Below, one piece after another: positions 63,903-64,000 of a stretch of 64,000 nucleotides of DNA. The stretch comes from Dendrolimus kikuchii (lineage: Eukaryota; Arthropoda; Insecta; Lepidoptera; Lasiocampidae): the NCBI GenBank assembly GCA_019925095.2, contig CM034388.1:27844934-27908933 (forward strand), read 5' to 3'. The position numbers were made by a program, and so were the translations under genes. Below the pieces are notes generated by a model, which searched no databases, was not told where the DNA came from, and was given only the letters and a program-made list of their open reading frames with translations. How positions within the stretch are numbered: position 1 is the first letter of the stretch; the number at the start of each line of letters is the position of its first letter.

Positions 63903-64000
63903 TGTCTTTGAAGACCACGGGCCATGTAAATGGCCCGGACATTTGGAGGGCTTGCGTGGGGCCATGGGGAGGCCAACACGTAGAGGCCCCTTGACAAATT
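63903..64000 (+). mobile_element. Repeat M, uninterrupted, cut by window end
   Basis: CTTTGAAGACCACGGGCCAT runs straight into GTAAATGGCCCGGACATTTG, giving the empty-site version of the locus at 2083-2870. It continues beyond the window. Confidence 0.65.

Overview
This window looks like gene-poor, repeat-saturated nuclear DNA from a moth or butterfly (Lepidoptera). It is AT-rich and contains no rRNA, operon-like gene arrangement, CRISPR array or convincing host exon. Almost everything recognisable is a transposable element or a fragment of one. The set of families (tRNA-derived SINEs ending in TTA repeats, Helitrons ending in CTAG, mariner, hAT-like and Harbinger-like miniatures, many 5'-truncated non-LTR retrotransposons) fits a lepidopteran genome. 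Species cannot be named from the sequence alone. All family names rest on reading motifs and repeats by eye, with no database search.

Four families dominate. (1) Family A is a poly-A-tailed short retroposon with about 21 copies and fragments, about 310 bp when full length. (2) The TATG-tailed LINE has 13 copies, all 5'-truncated, and 12 of them sit between 9-14 bp target-site duplications (TSDs). Only the reverse transcriptase C-terminal segment survives. (3) SINE B has a tRNA-like A/B-box head; the best copy is at 25210-25515. (4) LINE H ends in a conserved WNxLP protein tail plus a 3' UTR ending in a microsatellite. Smaller families are SINE L, Helitrons of three kinds, a foldback element ending in AACCGACTTC, palindrome K, two solo LTRs and several miniature DNA transposons.

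Layout: 1-10 kb holds SINE B, the first foldback element, Helitrons and family A. 10-20 kb has the second foldback element, three short TATG LINE insertions, Harbinger-like and hAT-like miniatures and a decayed LINE. 20-31 kb is SINE/LINE-rich, with a three-level nest at 28.5-29.6 kb and a solo LTR at 29.9 kb. 32-35 kb is the best part: an intact 502-bp miniature LTR retrotransposon (TRIM-like), then a pogo-like element carrying a whole decayed mariner. 35-48 kb has more LINE and family A copies, a foldback palindrome at 41.8 kb and a DD37D transposase relic at 45.6 kb. 51.5-52.3 kb is a second solo LTR split by a LINE fragment. 53.4-60.3 kb holds two Harbinger-like relatives that are empty sites for each other's insertions. 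60.4-64 kb is quiet apart from hAT-like elements and a repeat that provides the empty site for the foldback insertion at 2.1 kb.

The main biological content is therefore a readable record of layered transposition. The strongest candidate for something undescribed is the TRIM-like element at 32318-32819: two identical 108-bp LTRs, a primer-binding site, a purine tract and a perfect 5-bp TSD, with no coding capacity.
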